Origin: Caecitellus pseudoparvulus
Taxonomy: Eukaryota; Bigyra: Bicosoecida
NCBI GenBank assembly: GCA_965644315.1
Contig: CBFFRQ010000088.1
Span: 179,834-243,833, forward strand
Length of the DNA: 64,000 nt
Direction: 5' to 3'
The position numbers and the translations under genes are program-made. A model generated the notes under the pieces. That model searched no databases, was not told where the DNA came from, and worked only from the letters and a program-made list of their open reading frames with translations. Shown in pieces: positions 1-9,166 of this stretch (positions are counted from its first letter, which is position 1; the number at the start of each line of letters is the position of its first letter).

Positions 1-3000
1 CTTCATGTGGGCGACCTGCTGCCCAACCCGACCACCCAGCGGGGAGCGGCAGGGGAACACACTCGAGCCCTGAACAGTGTCCTCATGAAGTGGAACTCAC
101 ACCTGCGCCGACTGTATGCGGCGTACACCCAGGTGAACTCCCGCACCGGCCAGGCGCTGGCAGCCGCCCAGGGCGTGTTGCCGGGCACTGGGCACGCGTT
201 GCTGGGTCTGCCTGGGGCGGGGGGGGACGCAGTCCTGCACCCGCAGTGCATGCAGCTGGGAGATCTGTGGACGCTGGTGTTGGACGCGGGGCTGGTGCGG
301 CCGCCCCTCACGCTGGCCTTTGTGGACACGGTCCTGCACCTGGTGCGCATGCGGCACGCAGTGTGCCTGGCGGGGGGGGCGGCAGAGGTGCAGAAGGGGA
401 GGGCGGCACGAGCGGCGCGAGGTGTCTCCACGCCACCCACCAGCCCTGCCGTGCGCCTGAGCGGCACCCTGTCGGCGGTATCCCCTGGCGGTACACGGGC
501 GTCAGTGGGTCACAGGGGGGGGGATGTCGTGGACGGCAAGCGGGTGGTGGATGGGGCCCCCGTGTCCCCCCTGCCTGTGGGACCGGGGGATGAGAGCAAG
601 GGGGAGGAGGGGGGCTGGGGCACGGCGCCAGTGCAGCGGACGGGGTGGGCCACGTCATCTGACAGCTCTGACGTCAGCGACGACGAGACCTGGGACGCAG
701 CCGCCGCTGCCGCCCCGCGTGCGGCAGCACCCACTCCAGCCCTTCGCCCAACATCTGCTGCACGCCTGCGGCAGACTGCGGCTGAGGCACGTCGGCACCG
801 CCCTCTTATTGCGGAGGAGGCAGCCCAGGCGGGGTCGCGTCGAGACGCCTTTGCCACACTGCTCTCCTGCCGCCGACATGATCCGGCCGAGCCAGTGCTG
901 TTCCGGGAGTTCGTGGAGGTGCTGGTGCGCCTGGCAGCCTTGACGGCAGGGGGCGTCGGCGGTGCCGCCTTTGCTTTGCTGGCTGACGAGGCGGGCACTG
1001 CACTTGGGGACGACGCCGGTGACACCCCCCGAGCAGGCACTACAGAGGGCCCAGCGGCAGGTACAGAGGGGCCAGAGCATGCAGCGGGGGCACCTGAAGG
1101 CGACGCCCTGCCGCCCATGCCCTCCATGCTGGCTAGCACGTGGGGCGGTGGCAGCAGTCTCGCGGCAGGGGACGGGCTGGGCGTCGGCTCGGTGTCCGTG
1201 TCGCTGTCCCAGCGGGCGGCAGGGGCTGGTGGCCACGCCAGCAGCCTGCAGTACCCCGGCGCTGGGGGATGGGGCGCCACGGGGCAGGGCTTGTCCCTGG
1301 CTCGATTTGGGCTGTCTGCAGGGCAGGCGTCGACGACCCTGCGCCAGGGCTCCACCCTGCGGCAGCCACCCGAGGCGGCCCTGCCCCCTCCACTGGGCAG
1401 CCAGCACCTGACTGGCTCCCAGGCCTCTGCTGCGGCACTGTCCCAGCGTGGCGGGGGGGGCGACGTGGTGCCTGCCATCCGTTCGCACTTTGACGCCCTG
1501 GCGCCAGGCACCACATCCCTCGCCGACGCAGTGGACCGCTTCATGCTGGCCCTGGGCGAGCCCCTGCTTGAGGCGGAGGCGGCGAGGGCAGCGGCACGTG
1601 AGGCATCCGTGTCGCACGGTGTAGCCCCCACTGCCCCAGCCTCGCCAGCCTCGCCTGCCTCAGCTCGGGATGGGCGTGTCCACGGTACCAGTGCCGCCCC
1701 ACACAGCCCCCTTCGAAGCCGGGCACTGAGCGCTCCCCCCGGTGGCCTACCAGGCTCGCCGGGCGTGCCAGGCAGCCCCTGGCGCGAGGCAGGCGCCCAA
1801 GGTGCAGGCGTGGGCGGCGAGGTGGGGCGGTGGGATGGACCCCGCCCCCACCAGGCCACCGGTCTGCGCCTGCACTTGCGCCAGCCAGCCGTGGTGGCGG
1901 TGCACGCGGGGCTGTGTGCGCAGCTGCAGGCGCTGCTCCTCAAGTACGCCACGCCGGACGCCACCCTGCCCCTCATGCCAGGCAGTGCCGACGCTGATGC
2001 GGCTCTGCTGGGCAGCATTGGGGCGGGGTCGGGTGCCGAGGGAGAGGTCCCGGCGCCCCCCCCTGCGGCCGGCAGCTGCACCGTGACTGCCTGGGACGTC
2101 GCTCGGTGTCTCGCGGACGCCAGGTTGCTGGATACGCACTTCTCAGCGGCCCATGTCGCGTGGCTGTGTGCTGCTGCGGCCTTCGGGGAAGGCGCCGTGG
2201 CGGAGGCGCAGCCCCTGCCTGGCGCTGACCTGTGGACGGACCCGCAGTCTGGCGCCGGCCGCCCCGCCTCGCCTGGGTCCTTTGTCGGTGCACTGCCGTT
2301 GGATGACTTGGCCGAGGGTGGCGGCAGTGAGGGGGGTGAGGAGGAGGAGGAGGAAGAGGGGGATGCTGGCCCTGATGACACCGTCACTGGGCTGTCAGAG
2401 GGCAAGGCTGACGAGACACAGCTGGGTGGCGGTGCAGGTGCTGGCCCAGACAGCGGGCGGTCTGAGGACCACACCGCCTTGGTGGTGGACACGGAGTCAC
2501 TGGGGGCGCTGGATGACCTGGGTGTCGGCCTGCCTGTGGCCGAGGTGTTAGCGCAGTCTGACGAAGAGGACGAGCGGGGTGCCTCCAGCGAGGCCAGTGG
2601 GCTGGCCAACGCAGTGGGGGACACAGCCCTGGCGCGCAAGCCGCCCACCACGGCGCCTGGTGGTTGGGCCGGCCTGGGGCTACCCCTCGTCTTCCCGCAG
2701 TTCCTGGAGGCCCTCGCGCGGGTGTGTCTGGCGCAGTACGCAGTCGCGCCGCTGCGACAGGCCGATGCGGCGGCACTGGCTGAGCACCACCAAGCACTGG
2801 CCTCGGCACGGCAGGCGGCAGAGGCGGCGGCCGCTGCCGCTGAAGCTGCCGCTGCTGCCGCTGCTGCGGCGCCCAAGAAAGGGGCAGGTAAGAAGAAGAA
2901 GTCCGCCGCCGTGCTGGCGGCGGAGGAAGAGGCTGCTTCTGCTGCGGCCAGCCTGGATACGGCAGCCCAGCGTGGTCCGCCGCCGACACCGCCGGCCGCT

Positions 3001-3162
3001 GTGGAGCTGCTGCCGCCACAGGCGCCCCTGGCGGCGAAGTTGGAGCACTTCCTCCTGCACACACTGCTGCGGAGGCACAAGATCGGCGGGCATGACGAGG
3101 CCTCCGAGAGCGTCTCTGTGCGTGTGGAGGCGACTGTGGATTCCCACGCCCGCCCAGGGTGA
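1..3162 (+). CDS. Large Ala/Gly-rich protein, 5' partial, possibly ciliary
   Basis: The reading frame is already open at base 1 and runs to TGA at 3160-3162 (about 1053 residues), so the true start lies outside the window. Most of it is low-complexity Ala, Gly and Ser sequence. Two short stretches look alike: LFREFVEVLVRLAAL near residue 300 and VFPQFLEALARVCLAQY near residue 898, the second followed by APLAAKLEHFLLHTLLRR. To my eye this F..F.E.L.R.A pattern recalls EF-hand-like segments in some ciliary proteins, but I cannot name a family. There is a poly-Ala/Lys stretch (KKGAGKKKK) near residue 960. A long open frame on the opposite strand is an effect of the GC-rich third positions. Gene reality is likely; function is unknown. 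Confidence 0.7.
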   Translation, partial: LHVGDLLPNPTTQRGAAGEHTRALNSVLMKWNSHLRRLYAAYTQVNSRTGQALAAAQGVLPGTGHALLGLPGAGGDAVLHPQCMQLGDLWTLVLDAGLVRPPLTLAFVDTVLHLVRMRHAVCLAGGAAEVQKGRAARAARGVSTPPTSPAVRLSGTLSAVSPGGTRASVGHRGGDVVDGKRVVDGAPVSPLPVGPGDESKGEEGGWGTAPVQRTGWATSSDSSDVSDDETWDAAAAAAPRAAAPTPALRPTSAARLRQTAAEARRHRPLIAEEAAQAGSRRDAFATLLSCRRHDPAEPVLFREFVEVLVRLAALTAGGVGGAAFALLADEAGTALGDDAGDTPRAGTTEGPAAGTEGPEHAAGAPEGDALPPMPSMLASTWGGGSSLAAGDGLGVGSVSVSLSQRAAGAGGHASSLQYPGAGGWGATGQGLSLARFGLSAGQASTTLRQGSTLRQPPEAALPPPLGSQHLTGSQASAAALSQRGGGGDVVPAIRSHFDALAPGTTSLADAVDRFMLALGEPLLEAEAARAAAREASVSHGVAPTAPASPASPASARDGRVHGTSAAPHSPLRSRALSAPPGGLPGSPGVPGSPWREAGAQGAGVGGEVGRWDGPRPHQATGLRLHLRQPAVVAVHAGLCAQLQALLLKYATPDATLPLMPGSADADAALLGSIGAGSGAEGEVPAPPPAAGSCTVTAWDVARCLADARLLDTHFSAAHVAWLCAAAAFGEGAVAEAQPLPGADLWTDPQSGAGRPASPGSFVGALPLDDLAEGGGSEGGEEEEEEEGDAGPDDTVTGLSEGKADETQLGGGAGAGPDSGRSEDHTALVVDTESLGALDDLGVGLPVAEVLAQSDEEDERGASSEASGLANAVGDTALARKPPTTAPGGWAGLGLPLVFPQFLEALARVCLAQYAVAPLRQADAAALAEHHQALASARQAAEAAAAAAEAAAAAAAAAPKKGAGKKKKSAAVLAAEEEAASAAASLDTAAQRGPPPTPPAAVELLPPQAPLAAKLEHFLLHTLLRRHKIGGHDEASESVSVRVEATVDSHARPG

Positions 3163-3317
3163 GGGGGGTGCCCCCGCAGAACACGTCTCTGCTGCAATGC
3201 AGGCGCTGCCAAGCATGCGCACCACCAACACATTGCACATTGCCACCTGCGACCCCGCGCCACCGCCCTCCCTTGCGCGTCCAACTCCTCGCCTTCCCTG
3301 CCACGCTGCTTCGCACC

Positions 3318-4259
3318 ATGGCCAGTGACACAGTGTCGGTCGCAGCCGCCTTTGAGGCCGCGGCAGCCGAGGGCCGAGCAGCCTTTGTGCCGTACATCAC
3401 GACGGGCTTCCCCACAGCCGAGTCCACGGTGGAGCTGCTGCAGGCGCTGGAGGCTGGCGGCGCAGACATCATCGAGGTGCGGAAATCGAGAGCGACAGGG
3501 AATGCCGCAACCCTGGCACCGCGCCACACGGCCGCCACCTTGCCTGCACTGCGCATCCCGCCCCCCGCACAGCTAGGAGTGCCTTTTTCAGACCCCCTGG
3601 CAGACGGGCCCACCATCCAGGCCGCCAACCAGCGTGCTCTCATGGGCGGCGCGTCCGTGCACACTGCGCTGGAGGCAGTCGCGGCTGCCCGCGCCGCAGG
3701 GGTCAAGGTGCCCATCATCCTCATGGGGTACTTGAACCCCTTCCTTTCCCACAACGCCGAGGGTGACGTGGCGCAGTTTGTGGCGGCAGCTGCGGCCGCT
3801 GGTGCCCAAGGCTTCATCGTGGTGGACTTGCCGCCCGATGAGCCCCCAGCCAAGGCGTGGTTGAGCGCCTGCGCCGAGCACAAGCTCTGCTTCGTGCCAC
3901 TGGTAGCGCCCACCACGACAGACGCACGTCTGGGCGAGGTGGCTGCAGCTGTCGGCGACGCAGCGGCGTACGTGTACTGCGTCAGCATCGCTGGCGTGAC
4001 CGGCGCTCGCACCGACCTGCCTGACCACCTGCCTGCTTTCATCAGCCGTGTGGCCAGCGCCTTCCCCAGCAGTCCCCTGGTGGTGGGCTTCGGCATCAGC
4101 ACGCCGGAACACGTGCAGCAGGTGTTCAAGAAGGTCGGCGCGGCAGGGGCAGTCGTGGGCAGCGCAGTGGTCAAGGCTGCCGACAAGGCGCATGCGGAGG
4201 GTGGGGACGCAGGGAAGGCAGTCAAGGAGCTCGTGCAGCACTTGACCTCCTTGAAGTGA
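3318..4259 (+). CDS. TSA: Tryptophan synthase alpha chain
   Basis: Converts indole-3-glycerol phosphate to indole and glyceraldehyde-3-phosphate, passing indole to the beta subunit. Coding exons are 3318-3476 and 3573-4259 (281 residues). Removing the 96-nt intron (GTGCGG...CACAG) restores the family signature GADIIELGVPFSDPLADGP, which holds both catalytic acids (Glu of IIELG and Asp of PFSDP). The intron is a multiple of three without a stop, so an unspliced reading would give a false insertion. Other family blocks are visible: PIILMGYLNPF, FIVVDLPPDE, SIAGVTGAR and VGFGIST. The ATG at 3318 sits in CACCATGGCC. It starts at the catalytic domain, so no plastid transit peptide is encoded unless an upstream exon exists. 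It is not fused to a beta subunit. Confidence 0.95.
   Translation: MASDTVSVAAAFEAAAAEGRAAFVPYITTGFPTAESTVELLQALEAGGADIIEVRKSRATGNAATLAPRHTAATLPALRIPPPAQLGVPFSDPLADGPTIQAANQRALMGGASVHTALEAVAAARAAGVKVPIILMGYLNPFLSHNAEGDVAQFVAAAAAAGAQGFIVVDLPPDEPPAKAWLSACAEHKLCFVPLVAPTTTDARLGEVAAAVGDAAAYVYCVSIAGVTGARTDLPDHLPAFISRVASAFPSSPLVVGFGISTPEHVQQVFKKVGAAGAVVGSAVVKAADKAHAEGGDAGKAVKELVQHLTSLK
3479..3486 (+). promoter_or_regulatory. GCGGAAAT element in TSA intron 1
   Basis: GCGGAAAT lies three bases into the only TSA intron. It is one of eight copies seen in the window, seven of them beside starts or in first introns. Function is inferred only from this recurrence. Confidence 0.35.
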
Positions 4260-4332
4260 GGCTCGATCTGCCCCGCCTCCGAGGAACTGCTGCATCCGGC
4301 CGGCGCTGCTGCTCGAGGATGAAGAGTGTCCC

Positions 4333-4348
4333 CCCCTTGATAAAGGGG
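4333..4348. other. Small hairpin between TSA and SAE1
   Basis: A perfect 6-bp stem CCCCTT/AAGGGG closes on a GATA loop, 74 bp after the TSA stop. The rest of the 249-bp gap (4260-4508) shows no gene. It could be 3' UTR structure of TSA or chance. Confidence 0.3.
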
Positions 4349-4497
4349 TGCAGCCAGGCCGCACTTCAGGCTGCAGGCACGGCACATGGCCCTGTGCCAC
4401 ACAATGCAACATTCGCGTGAAATATGCAAAGAGGCATTGCCGTGCTGCTTCAAGGCCCCGCTCGGGCGCACAGGTCGTGGACGTGTTGAGGCATTCG

Positions 4498-4505
4498 ATT
4501 TCCGC
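4498..4505 (-). promoter_or_regulatory. GCGGAAAT element (reverse) at the SAE1 start
   Basis: ATTTCCGC ends three bases before the SAE1 ATG at 4509. See the finding on the recurring element. Confidence 0.4.
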
Positions 4506-4508
4506 AGC

Positions 4509-5870
4509 ATGGCAGCGCAGTTGAGCGCTGAAGAGGCGGCAGTGTACGACCGGCAGATTCGCCTGTGGGGCGTGGACGCACAAGCCCGCATGCAGAGCAG
4601 CAGGGTTGTCTTGGCAGGGCGTGTGGACGGGGCTCTCGCCGAGGTGCGTCGGGCGTGGTATTTGAACCGCCTGGTGCGGCGGCACCTCGCGCCCTCCTGT
4701 GCGCACCGCAGATCGCAAAGAACTTGGTGCTGGCCGGCGTGAAGCTCACTCTCAGCGACGACACTCCCGTGCAAGAGGCTGACCTGTGCACGAACTTCTT
4801 CCTGCGGGCGGCAGACGTTGGCCGGCCTGTGAGTGCGTCGTGAGCACGCTGACATTCACTCCGCACTCTGTTCACCCCCCTGTCCACCGCAGACAGCGGA
4901 AGCATGTGCGCCACGCATGCGGGAACTAAACCCACTGTCTGCAGTGGATGTGCTGGACACACCCCTGGCCTCAGCGGACGACGCAGCCCTCGCTTCCGCC
5001 CTCGCCTCAGCCACAGTCCTGGTGCTCGGTGGTCCGCCCAGCTCCAGCAAGGTGAGCAGTCCAGCCACACCGCCGCAGCACCACTGTCTTGCACCCCTTG
5101 CCATCTCTCCATGCGCAGGATCGCTTGAGCGATGCGGCTCGGGCGGCGGGGGTGGCCGTGGTGCAAGTGCATGTGTGTGGTCCTTTCAGCCTGGCTTGGC
5201 TAGACTGGGGGGCCAGCTACACCTTCTCACAGTGCGTGCTGAGCCCAGTGCTCGGTGCACTACACGCCACACACACTCATTTCGCCTTTCCAGGGAGTCC
5301 AAAGCCGCTGATCCCACAGCTGCTGCCGTGAAGCAGGGCTTCTCTGTCAGTTACCCATCCTGCACTGAGGCCCGAGCACTGCGCCCGGCGGCAGGGCGCA
5401 AGGTGCGGCGGGCTGCCGACAAGTTCGCCGTGCTGTGCTGCATGTGGGCGCTGGAGGTGGAGGCGCTGCGTGGCAGCAGTCCAGGCGAAGCGGATCTGAG
5501 CGCCACCGCCGCTGCCCTCGCCACCGCCTGTGGCCTGCCGTCTGACACTGCCTCGCCTGCCGTGGCTGCGGAGGTGGTGCGATGCAGGGGCACGCAAGAC
5601 CCCTCCACATGCGCCCTGGTGGGGGGCTTGCTCGCCGTGGAGGTGACCAAGGTCCTGCAGCGCAAGGGCATGCCCGCCTTCCACCTCGTCGTGTTTGACG
5701 GCCGCAGCGGGGAGAGCAGGGCGGTGGACCTCACCTCGCCACTGGCACGGTACGACCCGCCCTTTGTGAAGGATGCAGGCAGCTCCACGGCTGATCAGGC
5801 GCCTAGCGGGGCAGAGCCCGACGGCGGCGCAGAGGTGTTGGACGACGACGATGTTGTGCTGGAGGGGTGA
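4509..5870 (+). CDS. SAE1: SUMO-activating enzyme subunit 1 (AOS1/SAE1)
   Basis: Non-catalytic half of the heterodimeric SUMO E1, which adenylates SUMO together with UBA2. Five exons by my splicing: 4509-4643, 4712-4828, 4893-5051, 5119-5231 and 5294-5870 (366 residues; the human protein has 346). Introns are 62-68 nt with GTGCGT, GTGAGT or GTGAGC donors. Splicing gives SAEEAAVYDRQIRLWG, then SRVVLAG and IAKNLVLAGVKLTLSDD, matching the family's Rossmann start. The C-terminus carries GGLLAVEVTKVLQRKG and FDGRSGES, followed by a disordered acidic tail. The nucleotide-binding loop reads VVLAGRVDGALAE instead of the usual GLxGLGAE, so the first exon end deserves a transcript check. Confidence 0.88.
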
Positions 5871-6108
5871 GGGGTGCCGCAGGGCAGGGCTGGCGAGCTT
5901 TCGTTGCATGCCAAATTCTTGTCCTCCTAGTCATTTCTCAGCAGGCTTTCCAATTTGGCTGCACCAGCCGTCTACTTCCCTGGGTTGCTCTCGGCAGCGC
6001 CGGTGCTGAGTCGAACGGCGCAGGCTGACACGCCAGCCGGCAAGCACGTCTCCAGTTTCGCTCCCCTCGCCGGTCTTGACCAGCGGCAGCTTGAATGCAC
6101 AGCTAGGC

Positions 6109-7439
6109 ATGGATTCTATAGCCTCTTTTTGTTTCCACGCGGCCACGTGAGCCCTGGCGAGGCGTTTGAGCGCAGGCGTTACCTCCACGTTTCGCACCCT
6201 CCTTCACAGCATCGGCGGCTTTTCCATTGCTTCCTGGCGAAGCATCAAGGCGCTCCTGCAGCAGGAACGCGATGCAGCCCAGAAGTCTAACATGTCACCG
6301 GACGAGTCTGCCCATGCGTGGTCTCCAGACGTCATGCTGCAGTTCTGGTGTGTGGTGGCAGCGCACGAGTTCTCGAGGCAGCTCAACACCCACCCGCACC
6401 TGCGCTCGGCACAGGGTCACGTCTGGTCTCCTGCACTACCTGGCCACCTTGCACCTGTGAGTTGCCATGCCGCCCGTCCTCCTGCGTGACAAAGCCCCAC
6501 CCCCACTTTTTCTCTGTCGCAGACCGTACGCTGCTGAGTTGCGCACTCTGCTTCTCCTGGTGTGCATCGCGCCGGGGCTGGGCATCACGGCCTCCACATC
6601 CATCTACCAGCATGCCACCAAGCCACTCGTGGACGCTGTGGCGCCCACCGTCGTTCCACGTGTCCTGCGCCTGAAGCGCTCCAGCCAGAAGGCGGCCGTG
6701 GCGGCGTTGCAGCCCATGCTGACGATGGCCACGGAGTCACTGCTGCCGTACGCAGCGCCAGAGGGTGTGTGGTGCCACATTGTGCCGTCATCATCGCAAC
6801 ATGCAGACACTCTCCCCCCCCCCCCCCCTTTCCTCAGACCTGGACCGCGCCCAGGAGGCCATGGAGCGTCTGCGGGCCCAAGTGACCAAGCGGCGACGGG
6901 AGCTCGAGATCCGGGGCCTGGCCAGGCCACTCATGGGCAGCCCCACCGCCAGCGTCCTGGGCCAGGCCGCCGCCAACGTGATGGAGTCGGTGCAGGGCGC
7001 AGTGCAGGCGGATGACCAGGCGCCGCCGCCGTCGTCAGACCGCAGCAGCATGGAGGCTGCCGCACAGGGCGCCTGGTCCATGGTGTCTGGCCTCGTGCGC
7101 ATGCTGCCGGCGGCTCAGGGGGCCACCTCGCCTCGCCACAGCTCTGCGGCCGGAACCGTGGCCAGTGCCACCAGCGGCGGCAGCGGCGCCAGCGGGGTGG
7201 TCAGCGAAGATGCCCAGCGGACATGGGAGGCGGGGCTGGAGGACATGGACGCCGTGCTGGATGACGACCAGGTGCCGCTGGCGTTCGTGGATGAGGACTC
7301 CTCACCGCCCCCTGTGCGGGGCCGGCACACTATGGCTGGGCCGGGGGCGGCGAAGGGTCAGCGGCAGCCACGCACCCGGGCATCAGACGGCTACACCATG
7401 CGCAAGCGCAGTGGCGGGACTCGCGGGGCAATGCATTGA
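6109..7439 (+). CDS. TB2/DP1/HVA22 (REEP-like) membrane protein
   Basis: Reticulon-like ER membrane-shaping family. My model has five exons: 6109-6146, 6210-6347, 6415-6456, 6523-6764 and 6838-7439 (353 residues). The phases fit only with these junctions and join MLQFW, HYLATLHL, PYAAELRTLLLLVCIAPG and STSIYQHATKP. That reproduces the family order: aromatic hairpin, a Y.ElK..fl.Wl.P segment, then an aromatic residue before basic-proline. A charged coiled segment follows (DLDRAQEAMERLRAQ), then a Ser/Gly-rich tail. Intron 4 contains an uninterrupted run of about 15 C before its acceptor. The first exon codes for only 12 residues, so the start is the least certain part. It ends 13 bp from the convergent armadillo gene. 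Confidence 0.7.
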
Positions 7440-7452
7440 GTGGTGGCGGCAC

Positions 7453-8718
7453 TCACACCGCCTCGCCCACTGCCGCGGCATATCGCTCCACTACCACCTT
7501 GGAGGGCGGGTGGGCCGTCGCCACCTGTTGCAGCAGTGCCCCAGCCGCCTTGGCTACAGCGTGGCTGGGCACTGGGACGAGAGGCTTCAGGGTGCTGGCT
7601 GTCTGCCCTGCCTCCAGTCGGGCTGCATCCAGCAACACCAGCGCTGCCTCTGTCATGCGCACACAGTGCTGTGCTCCCAGTGCTTCCAGCGCAGCGGGGC
7701 GGGCGACGATGTGTGCCAGAGCGGTGATGGCACGTGCCAGCGTCTCTTGGCTGACGCAGCTGGGTGTGAAGACCGACGCCTCCCCTGCGCCCGTACCTGC
7801 CCCAGCTCCTGCCGTGGCAGTGGTCGGCGTCGTGCGTTTCGGCAGCATGTCCACCAGCAGCACACCACCCCTCGCCACCTTCTCAACTTCAGACGCCTCA
7901 ACCGCCAGATTGCTCAGCACGCCCACCCCTGCATCCACCAGCGCACTCGTGCCACGCCCCTGCTGCATCGCCTGCTGCACCGCTGCAGTGACACTCGCCA
8001 GCACAGCTGGGTTCTGCGTCACGGCAGGCAAGGACTGCCCATGTGCACACAGGTTCTTCAGCACACGCAGAGCAGGCACGGCTGCCTCTAGCACGGCAGC
8101 TGGCGCGTCACTCGCTGCAGCGGCCTCCACCGCCCTGTGGGCATGTGCCACCAGCGCACTGGTGGCGTACCCCCCCCTCACCCCCATGGACGGGAAGTTG
8201 TCAGGGACGGTGGCGAAGTTGACCAGGCTACCGAAAGCCGCAGCAGTCACGGCTGGGGGCTGCGCCTGGGGGTCTGTCAGGCGCAGCAGGCGGCCCAGGA
8301 TGCCGCTGCTGCGGTACGCCGTGTGCAGCCCGTAGAAGCCCGACTGCCGCCGAGCCAGGTCCAGTGCGGCAAGCAGCTGAGCCTCGTCATCTGGCTCTTG
8401 CAGCACTGCCAGGACCTCCTCGATGGGCGTGCGCAGGTCCATGGGAGGGTGCGGCTTGGGGGCTTGCGTAGGTGCTGGCTTGGGTGCCTGCGGCCTTGGC
8501 TCCTGTGTCGCCTCGGGCGTTGCAGCTGTGCGAGGCGGTTCATCCGCCTTGACGTCGCTGCTTGGTGAGGGGAGCTTGGCTTTGCCGGCAGGCGGCTCCT
8601 CTGCATGCGCACTGCGTCGCGTATAGTACACGTAGGCAAGACCAGCTGCTGCTGCGGCCGCCACGGTCAGACCCAGCCGCATGCGCTGCGAAGACAGCCA
8701 TGTTTTGTCGTCGGCCAT
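7453..8718 (-). CDS. Membrane-anchored armadillo-repeat protein
   Basis: Single exon, 421 residues. The start was chosen at GCCATGGCC because it gives MADDKTWL in the local ATGGC context. An N-terminal hydrophobic helix (LGLTVAAAAAAGLAYVYY) followed by TRR suggests a signal anchor of the outer mitochondrial membrane or ER. A Pro/Ala linker spans roughly residues 45-95. After it come helical repeats with ARM character (AAFGSLVNFATVP, VPALRVLKNLCAHG, VGVLSNLAVEAS, ITALAHIVARPAA). The layout of anchor plus ARM repeats resembles ARMC10/ARMCX-type proteins, but orthology is not shown. No catalytic motif is seen. Confidence 0.75.
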   Translation of the reverse strand: MADDKTWLSSQRMRLGLTVAAAAAAGLAYVYYTRRSAHAEEPPAGKAKLPSPSSDVKADEPPRTAATPEATQEPRPQAPKPAPTQAPKPHPPMDLRTPIEEVLAVLQEPDDEAQLLAALDLARRQSGFYGLHTAYRSSGILGRLLRLTDPQAQPPAVTAAAFGSLVNFATVPDNFPSMGVRGGYATSALVAHAHRAVEAAAASDAPAAVLEAAVPALRVLKNLCAHGQSLPAVTQNPAVLASVTAAVQQAMQQGRGTSALVDAGVGVLSNLAVEASEVEKVARGGVLLVDMLPKRTTPTTATAGAGAGTGAGEASVFTPSCVSQETLARAITALAHIVARPAALEALGAQHCVRMTEAALVLLDAARLEAGQTASTLKPLVPVPSHAVAKAAGALLQQVATAHPPSKVVVERYAAAVGEAV

Positions 8719-9166
8719 GGCTCGCTTGCGGAAATTGGTTCCGCAACACGCAGAAAGAAGCCGACCGCAGCGTCCTGGGGGAAGCGTGGCTGTAGCTGGC
8801 ACAGAAGAAATACACTGTTTGAATCAAAGTTTCGAAGCCCTGCGCTCGCTTCGCACAATTTCGGGATTTGTTGAGGGTGAGAAGGCCGACAGCTCGCTGC
8901 TCGTCTCCCGCACCAGCACACAAAGAGAACTTGCGTGCATAAAAAATCCCCCCTAAATAGCTTTGGACAGGTCTCGTTGTTGTGCTGCCGTGGCGGCCAG
9001 GGTGCTCCCTCCCCTCTGGCGCAGCACTCCGCTCGCTCTGGAACTCTCTCGTGCACGGGTCAGCTGTCGAGCACGCCGTGGCTGCCCCTGCGTGGAGCTG
9101 AGGGCGGCACGGGCCACAAGGCAACAGGAGCGTTGAAGAAGGCCTTACCTGCTCCAGGCTTCAACG
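8719..9166. promoter_or_regulatory. Divergent intergenic region, armadillo gene / YdcZ gene
   Basis: These 448 bp separate two outward-facing start codons and must hold both promoters. The notable element is the near-palindrome at 8726-8747, TTGCGGAAATTGGTTCCGC followed by AA, which contains the recurring 13-mer. The middle (about 8810-8960) is AT-richer than the flanks. No further gene is seen. Confidence 0.5.
8728..8740 (+). promoter_or_regulatory. GCGGAAATTGGTT element upstream of the armadillo gene
   Basis: This 13-mer occurs exactly three times in the window: here, at 44707-44719 and at 47933-47945. Here it ends nine bases from the armadillo ATG and includes an inverted CCAAT box (ATTGG). 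The next bases, CCGC, make it palindromic. Confidence 0.45.

Noticed and set aside
510-3527. 1005-codon open frame on the minus strand
   Set aside because: It mirrors the GC-rich coding frame of the plus-strand gene, is dominated by Ser/Ala/Arg runs and has no domain. The plus frame has acidic/helical blocks and a better composition.
2384-4855. 823-codon minus-strand open frame
   Set aside because: It runs through the antisense of tryptophan synthase and SAE1, whose exons and introns are certain.
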